From: Flavobacterium psychrophilum | Lineage (GTDB): Bacteria > Bacteroidota > Bacteroidia > Flavobacteriales > Flavobacteriaceae | Assembly: GCA_945907225.1 (NCBI GenBank) | Contig: CAMDSN010000013.1 | Span: 1 to 16,047 of the forward strand | DNA: 16,047 bases | Reading direction: 5' to 3' | Program-made: the position numbers and the translations under genes | Shown here: positions 1 to 8,600 of the stretch, in pieces | How positions within the stretch are numbered: the first letter of the stretch is position 1 | How the letters are laid out: each line of letters opens with the position of its first letter | Notes under the pieces: generated by a model | What the model was told of the DNA's origin: nothing | The model's database searches: none | The model's input: the letters and a program-made list of their open reading frames with translations, nothing else

Positions 1-146
1 ATTTCAGCTTTAGGATCTTGATTTTCTTTGGCAACAGCTTCTTTATTTTCTGAAACTGGTTCGGTAGGGTTTGCTAACACTACAGAAGGTAAAAAAGCAA
101 TTAAAGCTACTATAATATAGAGGAATGATTTTTTCGAAAACACCAT
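1..146 (-). CDS. atpB: F0F1 ATP synthase subunit a (AtpB), N-terminal part only
   Basis: This is a partial gene cut by the left edge; 48 codons plus two bases are visible from an ATG at 146. The product would be the membrane subunit a of the F0 sector, which forms the proton half-channels against the c-ring. The visible part is a signal-peptide-like segment (MVFSKKSFLY, a hydrophobic run to about residue 24, then VLA-NPTEP) followed by an acidic, lysine-rich stretch. Subunit a of Flavobacteria characteristically starts with such a cleavable-looking leader and charged tail, unlike the E. coli protein. None of the catalytic channel helices is in the window, so the call rests on the N-terminus and on the AtpZ-like gene just upstream on the same strand. 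Another exported protein with a similar leader cannot be fully excluded. Confidence 0.72.
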   Translation of the reverse strand, partial: MVFSKKSFLYIIVALIAFLPSVVLANPTEPVSENKEAVAKENQDPKAE

Positions 147-185
147 AACTATAATTTGTCTAAGTTTTATTTCTGAAATTTGGTG

Positions 186-193
186 CAAAAGTA
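186..193 (-). promoter_or_regulatory. Candidate -7 element for atpB
   Basis: On the minus strand this reads TACTTTTG, an exact match to the Bacteroidota -7 consensus TAnnTTTG. It lies about 40 bases upstream of the atpB ATG in the 115-base gap after the DUF6168-like gene. No TTG is found at the ideal 19-base spacing upstream, so this is a half-match. If real, atpB and the following F0F1 genes can be transcribed independently of sprE and the bactofilin. Confidence 0.45.
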
Positions 194-261
194 CACTTTT
201 AATTAATATTAAAAAGTATATGTTTTATTTTTTTTGATGGAATTATTGAATCCAAACCGAT

Positions 262-660
262 TTATTGTTTATTGTTTAAGATTCTAATGGTTAGATAGGT
301 TTCTATTACCAAAAAGTAGATAAACACAATGAAAAAGTTCATCTTTTCTGTTGGCGTTTTTGGAAGGTGTATTTGAATAATTGGTCTTAAAAAAGCGTAA
401 GCAATTACCATCTTTAGAGTAGTGAATGCTAAAAAAGCATAACCAACAGAATTTTCTGCTGCTACTTTTACTTTGGCTAACGAGAATACAATAACCAAAG
501 AAAGAATGGTAAAGAAAGCGTAGAGTAACGGTATAGAATAAACAAAGCTGTCTTCATATTCCTTCTGGATAATAAAATACGATATGGCTTTATGAACGAT
601 GAGTCCAACTATTGCTGCAATAATTACGATAAAAAGGGAATTGTACTTTTTTAAATTCAT
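262..660 (-). CDS. Small four-helix membrane protein, DUF6168-like, preceding atpB
   Basis: A 132-residue protein of unknown function. It shows four hydrophobic segments (about residues 8-30, 40-62, 70-92 and 107-127) separated by short charged loops and a short basic C-terminus (ILNNKQ). No catalytic motif is visible. Its ATG overlaps the stop of the upstream AtpZ-like gene by four bases (ATGA on the minus strand), which indicates translational coupling. Position between the AtpZ-like gene and atpB is where other bacteria carry AtpI, an assembly factor or ion channel for the c-ring. I infer a role in ATP synthase assembly or ion supply. The DUF6168 label is from memory of Flavobacterial annotation and is less certain than the topology. 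Confidence 0.7.
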   Translation of the reverse strand: MNLKKYNSLFIVIIAAIVGLIVHKAISYFIIQKEYEDSFVYSIPLLYAFFTILSLVIVFSLAKVKVAAENSVGYAFLAFTTLKMVIAYAFLRPIIQIHLPKTPTEKMNFFIVFIYFLVIETYLTIRILNNKQ

Positions 661-893
661 TTTTCTTCCTCTGATTTGTTGATTTCTTTTAACTGTCGGG
701 AAATGTTGTAAAATGCAATTGCAACACCAACCATCGTTAAAATTTTCACATATAAATTATATTTGTTAATGAATTTTTGGTCAAGCCATTGTCCTAACTT
801 AGAGAATAAAAATACAATTACCCCCATTTGTATTGGAATACTAATAAGCGATAACCACTTATTGAGCTGTCTCTTTTTCTGGAAGTTTCCCAT
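657..893 (-). CDS. AtpZ/AtpI-like small membrane protein
   Basis: A 78-residue protein with two predicted transmembrane helices (about residues 14-35 and 46-64) flanked by charged ends (MGNFQKKRQLNKW at the start, a KEINKSEEEK tail). Helical-hairpin proteins of this size directly upstream of atpB are the AtpZ/AtpI family, which helps Mg2+/Ca2+ supply or c-ring assembly of F0F1 ATP synthase. The IPIQMGVIVFLFSKLGQWLD segment resembles the typical first helix, with glycines and an acidic exit. Its start lies 35 bases inside the end of the bactofilin gene in another frame, and its stop overlaps the next ATG by four bases. So it is probably co-translated in an operon with both. Confidence 0.75.
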   Translation of the reverse strand: MGNFQKKRQLNKWLSLISIPIQMGVIVFLFSKLGQWLDQKFINKYNLYVKILTMVGVAIAFYNISRQLKEINKSEEEK

Positions 894-1266
894 TAGAAGT
901 AGTATTTTTTGAACCTGACTTCATTACACAGGATGCTGTAAATAAAGCCCCAGGCTCAACTGATAATTTCCCGCATATAACTTCTCCATTAATTTGAGCG
1001 TTTTGTTTAATATTTAGCGTCTCATCAACTTGGATTTTTCCTTCAAATTTCCCTTCAATATCGGCATTAGTACAAATTATATTGCCTTTTAAACTTCCGG
1101 ATGGGCCAATAACAATTTTTCCCTCCGACCTGAAATTCCCAATCAAATGTCCATCCAAACGAAAATCTGACGAAGAATTAATATCTCCATTTATTGTAGT
1201 TTCTTCAACTATTCGATTAGTCTTTCCTAAAAGATCTGTATATGATTTTGGTCTTTTTTCAAACAT
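859..1266 (-). CDS. Bactofilin-type polymer-forming cytoskeletal protein
   Basis: A 135-residue protein. A short polar N-terminus (MFEKRPKSYTDLLGKTNRI) leads into a right-handed beta-helix core at about residues 20-110. The core has repeated hydrophobic-glycine turns such as TTINGDI, FRLDGHLIG, KIVIGPSGSLKGNI, ADIEGKFEGKI, INGEVICGKL and VEPGALF. This is the bactofilin (DUF583) signature. Such proteins polymerise without nucleotide and act as membrane-associated scaffolds in shape, polarity or machine placement. The C-terminal tail (about 112-135) is polar and disordered. The gene starts 11 bases after the sprE stop, so the two are almost certainly one operon. Its end overlaps the AtpZ-like gene by 35 bases. 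The exact cellular role here is unknown. Confidence 0.88.
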   Translation of the reverse strand: MFEKRPKSYTDLLGKTNRIVEETTINGDINSSSDFRLDGHLIGNFRSEGKIVIGPSGSLKGNIICTNADIEGKFEGKIQVDETLNIKQNAQINGEVICGKLSVEPGALFTASCVMKSGSKNTTSNGKLPEKETAQ

Positions 1267-1277
1267 GATTTACAGTT

Positions 1278-4103
1278 TTATTTTTTAATTTTTTCTCCCC
1301 CTTTTTGTGGAGATGGTGGCGTGTCAAAATCTTGTCCTTCTACACTATTTATATCAATGTTTTGAACTCTCGCTTTACTGTTGTTTTCATCAGACTGTAC
1401 TGATTTCTCTGTTTTAGAGGTATTGAAAACTTGTGGTTGCTCAGTTGGTTCTGGAAGTTTTTCTAAAGTCCCGTCCCAATTTGGCTGCTCAACAGAATCT
1501 GGAAGGTTTCCGGCTAAAAACACATTTAAATTCTTTTTTATTTGAACAATACTATAATTCTCTGCCGATATTATAATTGGCGTTTCAAGCAATTTATAGT
1601 CTTTATAATCTTTTAAAATTGCTGTAATTCCTTGTGCTAAATCTAGCGTATTGATGCCATGAATTACAACAAAATTATCAACGGTAGTATAGATGTCGAG
1701 GGAAATAGTTAGATTGTTTAAACTCCTCTCAGTAATAAATTTTTTTAACTTTTCACGGAGCACTTTGGTTTTAGCGTCTTCAAAATCTTTTGTTTCAAAT
1801 AAAATCTTCCAATTTTTTGACGGAGAATTGGAGAGTTGCAATGCCTCAAGCTTAGGCAAATCTATAGAAAGTAAATTTTCAGCTCTTTTCCCTTCTTCAT
1901 AATTGGGGTAATTTAAGGCTACGTAATTTAAGGCTGTGCTATATTCTGATAATCCACTTAACTTTCCAAGAATATTAGCTTTTAACAATTCAAGTTTTGG
2001 GATAATTTCTTCGCCTGTAAAAAGGTTTATGGCGGTATTAATAGATTTAAGTGTTTCTTTTATTTGGCCGCTTTCATATTGTTTATATATGTTTTGATAA
2101 ACAACGTTTGGCGAATCGGTTGATGCCTCTGCTTCGCTTTTTGGATTTACTAAAATTTGAGCGTAGCGAGAATCAGGGTATTGTGCAATAATTTTATCTT
2201 TCATTGCAATTGCCTTAGTTTTATCTGTTATAGAATATAGTTTATACAAATTGTACATAGTAGGTAAAATAAGTCTGTTTTCGGGATTGCTTTCTAAAAG
2301 TTTCTCAAATCGCTTTACAGCCAAATTATATTCTTTAAACTTTTCTTTATAAATGATCCCCAATTGATAGTTTGCAAAGTTTCTTTCTTTACTTAAACTA
2401 TCAATTACGGTTTGTGAAGTTGGAATATCTTTAATGTAAAAATCGGGTGTAAACCTAATATCGACTGTAGTTTCAATATTTGTGTTTTCTGTCGGGGTTT
2501 CATTTTCAGATGAGTTGTTATTTTCGCTTTTTTCAGATAAGGACGAAACGCGCCAATTGTCTGTTAATTTTCGTTTCCCCCAATTTTTTACAAATGTTAC
2601 TTTTCCATATGAAACAGTTGAAGAGTTGTAAAAGTAAAATGAGTTTGAACCGTCTAGTGCGTTCATGTTGGTTGTTTTTACACCAGATAAGTTTTCCTTT
2701 TTAGCCGTTTTAGAACCGTTAGATTCTATACTTCCATCATTCCTTTCTTGATTTTCTTTAATTTGGGCAGCTTTTTCAGCTTCTATTTTTAGTTTTTCTT
2801 CAACTTTTTTAAGTTTATCTATATGCTTTTCAAAATAAGATACTCTATCTGAATTTGACAATAAAAACAGTGAAATGATACTGTCGTTCTTTTGAGAAAT
2901 GGCTTCATATTTTATAACATCGTCTAGGTTAACTCTTTTCTTTTTTATTAAATTAAATTCTCGAGTTCTGGGTTTTAAATAAACTAAAGTGCTGTCATAG
3001 TAATTACCTGCTTTGGAAAATTTAGACTCAATAAAGTACAAATCAGCTAAATTCCTGTAATTGGACGCAATGAGATAAGTGTCTTTCGTCTTGGTTTTTA
3101 GCGAAAGATTATATTCTTTTTTTGCCTGAGGGATGTCATTTCTTTTTTCATAAAATAAAGCCACTTGATGATGTAAAATATCTAAAAAAGGACGATTTTC
3201 TCTATCTTTTAATAAATAGTTGTACTTCTTGAAAAAAGTGGCAGAATCCATTTTTGAATAATCCTGCTGGCTTGCTTGTCTGATGTGAGCATGGATTACA
3301 TATTGCTTTGCCGCTTTTCTTCGCATATCAATTACAGATTGATAACTTGCAAAAGCACTGTCTTTATAACCAAGTTCTTCATACAGCTGACCCAATATGT
3401 AAAAATATCTGGACTTTTCCTCCTTCGACTTAGTAAATTCTTTTGCGATTTTAAGTTTAATAACCGCACTATCTTTCTGCTTTAAATTAATAAACGCTTG
3501 AGCGAGTGCCGCATTAGCATCGGCAAAAATTTGATCTTTAAATTTTATTTCCTTAAGAAGTTTGCGTAAATTATTTACAGCTAATGCGTCATTTTCGAGT
3601 CGCATGTTCGTTTTTTCTCTCCAAATTTTTACTTCGTATATTTTATTGCTATTTGGAGATTTATTTAATACATAATTAAATGCATCTAGCGCAGGAACAA
3701 ATCTTTGATCGTAATAACGGGCCTTCCCAAGCATTAAATAGGCTTCGTCCATTTGTGGGTTTTTCTCTGAACCATTAATGTTCATGGAGTGCTTTTGGAT
3801 TCCCTTAGTTGCTTTAGTTTCTGCTTTCTCAAAATTGGCATTCCTTGTAATTCCGGGAAGCAGTTTTTCCTCATTAACTTGCATCCGCTCTACCGATAGA
3901 ATTCCCCAAAAATTATCGCTGTTTTGAAGCCTCACCTCTTCTATGCCCTTTTCTAAGGCTAGTCCGCCATTGTATAAAATGTTGTCCTTAGTGCTTAGCG
4001 CATGTGAATTCCTTGAAAGCCAAGTGTTTTTTTTGGTAGAACAAGCTATCAGTAAAAGAAGTAAAACTGATAAAAGTAAATATTTAATTGTAATGGTTTT
4101 CAA
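1278..4103 (-). CDS. sprE: SprE/PorW-type gliding motility and T9SS lipoprotein with TPR repeats
   Basis: Outer-membrane-linked TPR lipoprotein needed for gliding and type IX secretion in Flavobacterium (SprE; PorW in Porphyromonas). From the TTG at 4103 it has 941 residues: MKTITIKYLLLSVLLLLLIA followed by lipobox Cys 21 (LIAC-STKK). Next come several TPR-like helical repeats (about 110-380), a lysine/glutamate coiled-coil segment (about 422-454), the family hallmark FYFYNSSTVSYGK...FVKNWGKRKLTDNW (about 487-515), a second TPR-like region (about 560-760), and a C-terminal alpha/beta domain (about 780-880) before a polar tail. The frame remains open to an ATG at 4187, but that adds 28 residues including another hydrophobic run and puts the lipobox Cys at residue 49, which is atypical. 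The TTG start is therefore my choice. It is transcribed together with the bactofilin 11 bases downstream. Confidence 0.88.
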   Translation of the reverse strand: MKTITIKYLLLSVLLLLLIACSTKKNTWLSRNSHALSTKDNILYNGGLALEKGIEEVRLQNSDNFWGILSVERMQVNEEKLLPGITRNANFEKAETKATKGIQKHSMNINGSEKNPQMDEAYLMLGKARYYDQRFVPALDAFNYVLNKSPNSNKIYEVKIWREKTNMRLENDALAVNNLRKLLKEIKFKDQIFADANAALAQAFINLKQKDSAVIKLKIAKEFTKSKEEKSRYFYILGQLYEELGYKDSAFASYQSVIDMRRKAAKQYVIHAHIRQASQQDYSKMDSATFFKKYNYLLKDRENRPFLDILHHQVALFYEKRNDIPQAKKEYNLSLKTKTKDTYLIASNYRNLADLYFIESKFSKAGNYYDSTLVYLKPRTREFNLIKKKRVNLDDVIKYEAISQKNDSIISLFLLSNSDRVSYFEKHIDKLKKVEEKLKIEAEKAAQIKENQERNDGSIESNGSKTAKKENLSGVKTTNMNALDGSNSFYFYNSSTVSYGKVTFVKNWGKRKLTDNWRVSSLSEKSENNNSSENETPTENTNIETTVDIRFTPDFYIKDIPTSQTVIDSLSKERNFANYQLGIIYKEKFKEYNLAVKRFEKLLESNPENRLILPTMYNLYKLYSITDKTKAIAMKDKIIAQYPDSRYAQILVNPKSEAEASTDSPNVVYQNIYKQYESGQIKETLKSINTAINLFTGEEIIPKLELLKANILGKLSGLSEYSTALNYVALNYPNYEEGKRAENLLSIDLPKLEALQLSNSPSKNWKILFETKDFEDAKTKVLREKLKKFITERSLNNLTISLDIYTTVDNFVVIHGINTLDLAQGITAILKDYKDYKLLETPIIISAENYSIVQIKKNLNVFLAGNLPDSVEQPNWDGTLEKLPEPTEQPQVFNTSKTEKSVQSDENNSKARVQNIDINSVEGQDFDTPPSPQKGGEKIKK

Positions 4104-4247
4104 CAGGAAACGTTTAATTTTATAACGGATAAAAACAACTAATAGTATAACTGACGGGTAAAAATACGTTTCTTTTTGATATGGCAAAATATATATTGGA
4201 AGTTTTCCTTTAATTAAAAAACTGAAGAAAAAAAATTAGTATAAAAA

Positions 4248-7200
4248 TCAATTAATTAATTTTTTATTAACCACTATTTTGTTAGCAAGCGTAATTTTTG
4301 CGATATAAACTCCGTTTGCATAATTAAAATTACTGCTGAATTGATTCTTATTGCCCTCTAATAAAAACGTGTTTACTAATTTACCTGTAATATCATAAAC
4401 ACTAATTTCTTCTATAAACGCTTCAGATTGAATCTTAATAATATTATTAGAAATAAAGGCAGTAGTATAATTATTTAAATGGTCAACAATATCTAAGGCG
4501 CTATTTTTATAAACCAATTTAAATCTATTGTTTATTTCTCCTATTTGTGAATTGAAATTATAGGGCGTAGCTTTAATGTCATGTGTAAAATTTAATAGTG
4601 CGTCTTTTAAATAAATATTTTGATTACTAAACAAGCCGTCAACAGCAGCAATTCCTAAAGTATAGTTACCCGAATTTGTAATATTAACGCCAATTGGAAC
4701 CTCGTCATTTATATCAAAAGGCAAACTTCTTCCCTGTATATTTAATTTTGTGTCCTCAATTAATGAATAAATTAGAGTGCCTCCCGAATTTTCAGTAATG
4801 CTATCAAAAAAACTATCTCTCTGCGTTGTAGCATTTTCTATATAACCAACCAAAGTTCTATCGGTTTGACTATTGGGGGCTGTTAAATCTAACCAAATTC
4901 TATTACGCTCCATTGAAGAAACGTCATTTGCGGAGCTGGTTGTATTGTTTTGGGTTCTAAAAAAAACACTGTTGTTATAGTTGGCACTTCTCAAACTATT
5001 CTCAAAGCTAACACTTTGAAGGCCTATTGATTGAGGGCCATCTTTCATTTGAACAAAGAATCCTTGTCCAGCTCCAATATAAAGATCCGGGGCTGCCGCT
5101 GGGCAACAAGAAGTTCCTGTAAAATTATATGTTAAATAATCTGAAGGAGTATAGTTTGAAACATAGGAACTGTAAAATGGACTAGGAGTAGATATTGAAG
5201 GTAAAGATCCATGTGTCCATAACTTAATATTCCCTTCAATTTTTGTGGAATTAGCAATTAAAAAATTACTTGCGCTAATGGCTGAAGGATACGGATTTCC
5301 TAATAAATTAAAATTATCACTATAATTAGTTACTTGTTCTCCATTTAATCCATGATGAAGATCTTGATTTTCGTCGGATCCCCTACTAATAGGAAAGTTT
5401 ATAGTCCCGTTGTTAGGTACACCCGTAAATGTTCCGGATAAAATATTAGGTGTCGTATTGTTAAATGGAGCTGAACTTGGTGCTCGAGCAATATATCCTT
5501 TTCCAGCTATCATACTACTTCCAGAAGCTGATTGCCAATTTCCTTGATAACCATTGGGATTTGCGACTGTAGTGTTCCAAGTGAAGATAGGGCCAAAGCT
5601 ATGAGGTAAAACAATATTATTTACATTAAATCCCGCAACAGGCGAAGACCAATAACTATAATCTAATGTTCTTACGGACGGGGAATCTCTTTTGTATGTG
5701 ATGTTCCCTGAATTAATACTATTATTAATTTGAATTAAACTAGCGCTATTATTTATGGTGAAGATTCCATTTGGCTGAACAACTACTTTATCTGTTATTG
5801 TTAAATTTTGATTTGTATTAAGGGTCAAATTCGCATTTGAATGAAGGAGTAAATTATATCCAACTCCGTCTGGTGTACTAGAAAGTATTGGATCATTTGA
5901 AACATCTGGAATAACTATACAATTTACACTTGTGGGCACCCCTGGAGGTGTCCAATTCTCTGAAATATTCCAATTTGAATTTGTGGAACCATCCCAAACT
6001 TTTCCGCCATCTACCGTAACAACAACATTGTCAGATAATTTGAGATTTGTGCCATTACACAAAGCATAAGTCACTTCTGCTGTGTAAGTAGTAGTTGCAG
6101 AGGGGCAAACATTTATTGTGTTGGTGTTGCCTAAAAGATTGCCAGAAGTGCCATTTCCTTCAAACCATTGAATCGTTGTTAGAGTCGAGCCATTTGGTGT
6201 AAATCGCCATGCTTCATTAGTTACTGCCCAATTAGTGCTTAATCCATTTCTATCTGAAGCTACAACCGCCGTTGTTCCTAATCCATCCTGTATTCCTACA
6301 ATTGCATTTCCATAATTCCATGTATCACAAACATTTTTTTCTTTAATAAAAACATCTATAATGTTTGTGTTCTCGTATAAAACAATCATCCCTGTATAGA
6401 GAATGGAATTACATGTTGATGAAAACATAGGAATGTTGTTCCACGATGCAACCAACGCTCTACATCCTGTATTTAATGTAATTAATTCCCACCCCACTTC
6501 TCCTCCAATACCTGGATCAATATCGTGATAAACCCCAAAAATGGTGTTTTTAAATAAAGAGGTGTTTGGTAAATTTGAATTGAAAGACCAAGTAGAATAA
6601 CCTCCAGGGACATTATTTGTAGTGTCAAAAGTAATAACCCCGTTAGAACCTATTAAACATTTATCATAATTGTTTCCAAAAAAACAAAAATTAAAAGGCA
6701 AATTTATTATTTGTGACCATCTGTCGTCAATATTAACACTTACAGGATTTTGTAAACACGCAAACTGATAGGGTGGAGCGTATGGGATTGAAGTTGCGGC
6801 ATAGCTTGTAGGTTGGTTTATTTGTAAATAATTAGCTTCCAAATCAGTACAAGTGTTAGAAGAACAAGGCACTGCCGAGGGGTTTAATCCGCTTAATCCT
6901 AATCCACCTGCAGCTATATTTGGGCAGGCAAGCGTTGTAGTTCCACTTCCGTTACCAACCCCACAAAGAGTAAAATTTATTGGCCCTATCCAACCGCTAA
7001 AGTCAGCGCCTCCACAAAATGCCCTAACCCAAAAATAATAGCTTTGACCCGCAGTTAAAGCTGTAAGAGTTACGCTATTAACCCCTGAGGAAGTCGAACC
7101 ACTAGGGGTTGAACTATTTAAGGGTGGTGAATTTGTAATTGTTAAATAATACTGGTACCCATTGGAGGAGGGCGGCGCTGTATTTGACCAATTTATAGTT

Positions 7201-8516
7201 GCGCTAGTAGTAGATAAAATATTACTTTGTAACCCTGACGGAGGAGGACAACTTGGTGTTGTAGCACAAATTCCAAATGTTCCATTATTATCATTTCCAT
7301 ATTCCCAAACTCTAATGTAGATTGTTTGTCCCGGAGTTAAACCAACCATAGATATGTTTGACATTAATCCATTAGTACTATCATCATCGTCACACTCTAA
7401 CAAAGTCAAAGAACCGCAGGTGCCGGAATAGAAAGCCATACCACTATCGGTCATAACTCCGCTTTGTAAATCTACAGTTAGAACTCCTGTTGAAGGCACT
7501 ACGGCAGAAAACCAAACATCTCCGCCAGAATAACTAGCACAAATCGGGAGAGGGACCCCAGGACTAGGTGATGCTGAGCTATTTGTATAGGTTAAATAAC
7601 TACAGGCAGATGAAACGGGTAAAGGAATTGCGCCAGAACAATTATCATTACTTAGGGGAACAGGAGCAGCAGAACACGTCCTTGAGATTGTAAAACTTCC
7701 CGTTGAAGTTCCAATTGTAGAATAATGTGCAATATAAACGTAATATGTTGTGCCACTTACTGCGGTAAATGTGTAGGTTTCATTGCCCCCGCCTAAACCT
7801 ATATCTTGGCAAGCAACATTAGTTAAACTGCTACAATTACCCGAGATAATTGCCATTTCGTGATCAAAAGAAGCCGCCGCAGTTGATGATATAGTGGTTT
7901 GCTGTCCATCGCCAATAAATGTATACCATACACCATAGTTTGAAATCGAACAGCCTGAAACACTTGAAGTAGATCCATTGGTATTAACAGTAGTCCCTGC
8001 TAAATTTGATGTAGCACATGGTAAATTAGTTGCGGTTGCACATGAAGAATTTGCGGGGGGAGAGGTTACACTAACCGCATTTAATGTAATAGAAGCGCCG
8101 CCACCACTATTAGCAACTCTTACGTAATAATTGCTACCGCTTATTAATCCTGTTAAATTCATTGTTTCTGTCTGTCCGCCGGCCGTTGTGTTGGTGTTGG
8201 CGCAACTTATTTGAGTTAAACTGCCACAAATTCCGGAATAAGCATATATCACTAATTGTCTATTGCTTGAAACAACTGTTACAGTAGCATTAGCATTATT
8301 AGCCACAAAACTATACCAGCCGTCTTGAACTATTGTCCCCGTAATACAACTAGCTGCCGTTGGGTCATTAACTGTTGTATCGTTGGCAGTTCCTGTTATT
8401 GGGTTTGCGTTCAAAGTTAAACTCACTGCACTAGTGCAGCTGGCTCCTTGCGCATGTAAAATAGAATTGGATCCAAAAATCAATATGTAAAAAACAAATC
8501 CTAATGCTTTTTTCAT
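4248..8516 (-). CDS. Large secreted multidomain T9SS cargo protein
   Basis: A 1422-residue extracellular protein. Residues 1-22 are a signal peptide ending in LHA before Gln23. Three homologous beta-sandwich domains follow (about 25-150, 158-283, 290-420), each with a W-Y/F-S/T motif (DGWYSFVA, GVWYTFIG, DVWFSAVV), a SG-x-C-x-SLT motif and a YY-V-x-(V/I) strand; they resemble PPC-type pre-peptidase domains. A fibronectin type III-like domain (about 424-517) and a nidogen-like domain (about 593-774, IGSNGVITFD and YGNAIVGIQDG) come next. An Ig-like segment (about 775-835) and a beta-rich region starting KVWDGSTNSNWN (about 839-935) lead to a region starting YKRDSPSVRTLDYSYWSSP (about 940 on) that is common in Flavobacterial surface proteins. 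The last 75 residues (1348-1422, SVYDITGKLV...NGVYIAKI...KKLIN) are a type A T9SS sorting domain. No protease triad is visible. A role as adhesin or surface protein is inference. Confidence 0.85.
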   Translation of the reverse strand: MKKALGFVFYILIFGSNSILHAQGASCTSAVSLTLNANPITGTANDTTVNDPTAASCITGTIVQDGWYSFVANNANATVTVVSSNRQLVIYAYSGICGSLTQISCANTNTTAGGQTETMNLTGLISGSNYYVRVANSGGGASITLNAVSVTSPPANSSCATATNLPCATSNLAGTTVNTNGSTSSVSGCSISNYGVWYTFIGDGQQTTISSTAAASFDHEMAIISGNCSSLTNVACQDIGLGGGNETYTFTAVSGTTYYVYIAHYSTIGTSTGSFTISRTCSAAPVPLSNDNCSGAIPLPVSSACSYLTYTNSSASPSPGVPLPICASYSGGDVWFSAVVPSTGVLTVDLQSGVMTDSGMAFYSGTCGSLTLLECDDDDSTNGLMSNISMVGLTPGQTIYIRVWEYGNDNNGTFGICATTPSCPPPSGLQSNILSTTSATINWSNTAPPSSNGYQYYLTITNSPPLNSSTPSGSTSSGVNSVTLTALTAGQSYYFWVRAFCGGADFSGWIGPINFTLCGVGNGSGTTTLACPNIAAGGLGLSGLNPSAVPCSSNTCTDLEANYLQINQPTSYAATSIPYAPPYQFACLQNPVSVNIDDRWSQIINLPFNFCFFGNNYDKCLIGSNGVITFDTTNNVPGGYSTWSFNSNLPNTSLFKNTIFGVYHDIDPGIGGEVGWELITLNTGCRALVASWNNIPMFSSTCNSILYTGMIVLYENTNIIDVFIKEKNVCDTWNYGNAIVGIQDGLGTTAVVASDRNGLSTNWAVTNEAWRFTPNGSTLTTIQWFEGNGTSGNLLGNTNTINVCPSATTTYTAEVTYALCNGTNLKLSDNVVVTVDGGKVWDGSTNSNWNISENWTPPGVPTSVNCIVIPDVSNDPILSSTPDGVGYNLLLHSNANLTLNTNQNLTITDKVVVQPNGIFTINNSASLIQINNSINSGNITYKRDSPSVRTLDYSYWSSPVAGFNVNNIVLPHSFGPIFTWNTTVANPNGYQGNWQSASGSSMIAGKGYIARAPSSAPFNNTTPNILSGTFTGVPNNGTINFPISRGSDENQDLHHGLNGEQVTNYSDNFNLLGNPYPSAISASNFLIANSTKIEGNIKLWTHGSLPSISTPSPFYSSYVSNYTPSDYLTYNFTGTSCCPAAAPDLYIGAGQGFFVQMKDGPQSIGLQSVSFENSLRSANYNNSVFFRTQNNTTSSANDVSSMERNRIWLDLTAPNSQTDRTLVGYIENATTQRDSFFDSITENSGGTLIYSLIEDTKLNIQGRSLPFDINDEVPIGVNITNSGNYTLGIAAVDGLFSNQNIYLKDALLNFTHDIKATPYNFNSQIGEINNRFKLVYKNSALDIVDHLNNYTTAFISNNIIKIQSEAFIEEISVYDITGKLVNTFLLEGNKNQFSSNFNYANGVYIAKITLANKIVVNKKLIN

Positions 8517-8600
8517 TTTTCGAATAATTTCTTTTATAAATTATCTAATTTGACTAACTAAAACATAGCCAACACAATTGTTAATCAATAAATTAAGGTT

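Noticed and set aside
147..261. Search for an extra small gene or RNA between the DUF6168-like gene and atpB
   Set aside because: Only AT-rich sequence and one promoter element were seen; no open frame or stable structure.
4201..4223. Short inverted repeat AGTTTT/AAAACT in the gap after the large secreted protein gene
   Set aside because: Only six A/T-rich pairs with an 11-base loop; too weak to call a terminator in such AT-rich DNA.
6853..7038. Plus-strand open frame of 61 codons inside the secreted protein gene, and similar ones at 1082-1288, 1693-1902, 2480-2704, 3276-3485 and 3943-4125
   Set aside because: All lie antisense to well-supported genes, have no promoter element or family features, and are expected by chance.
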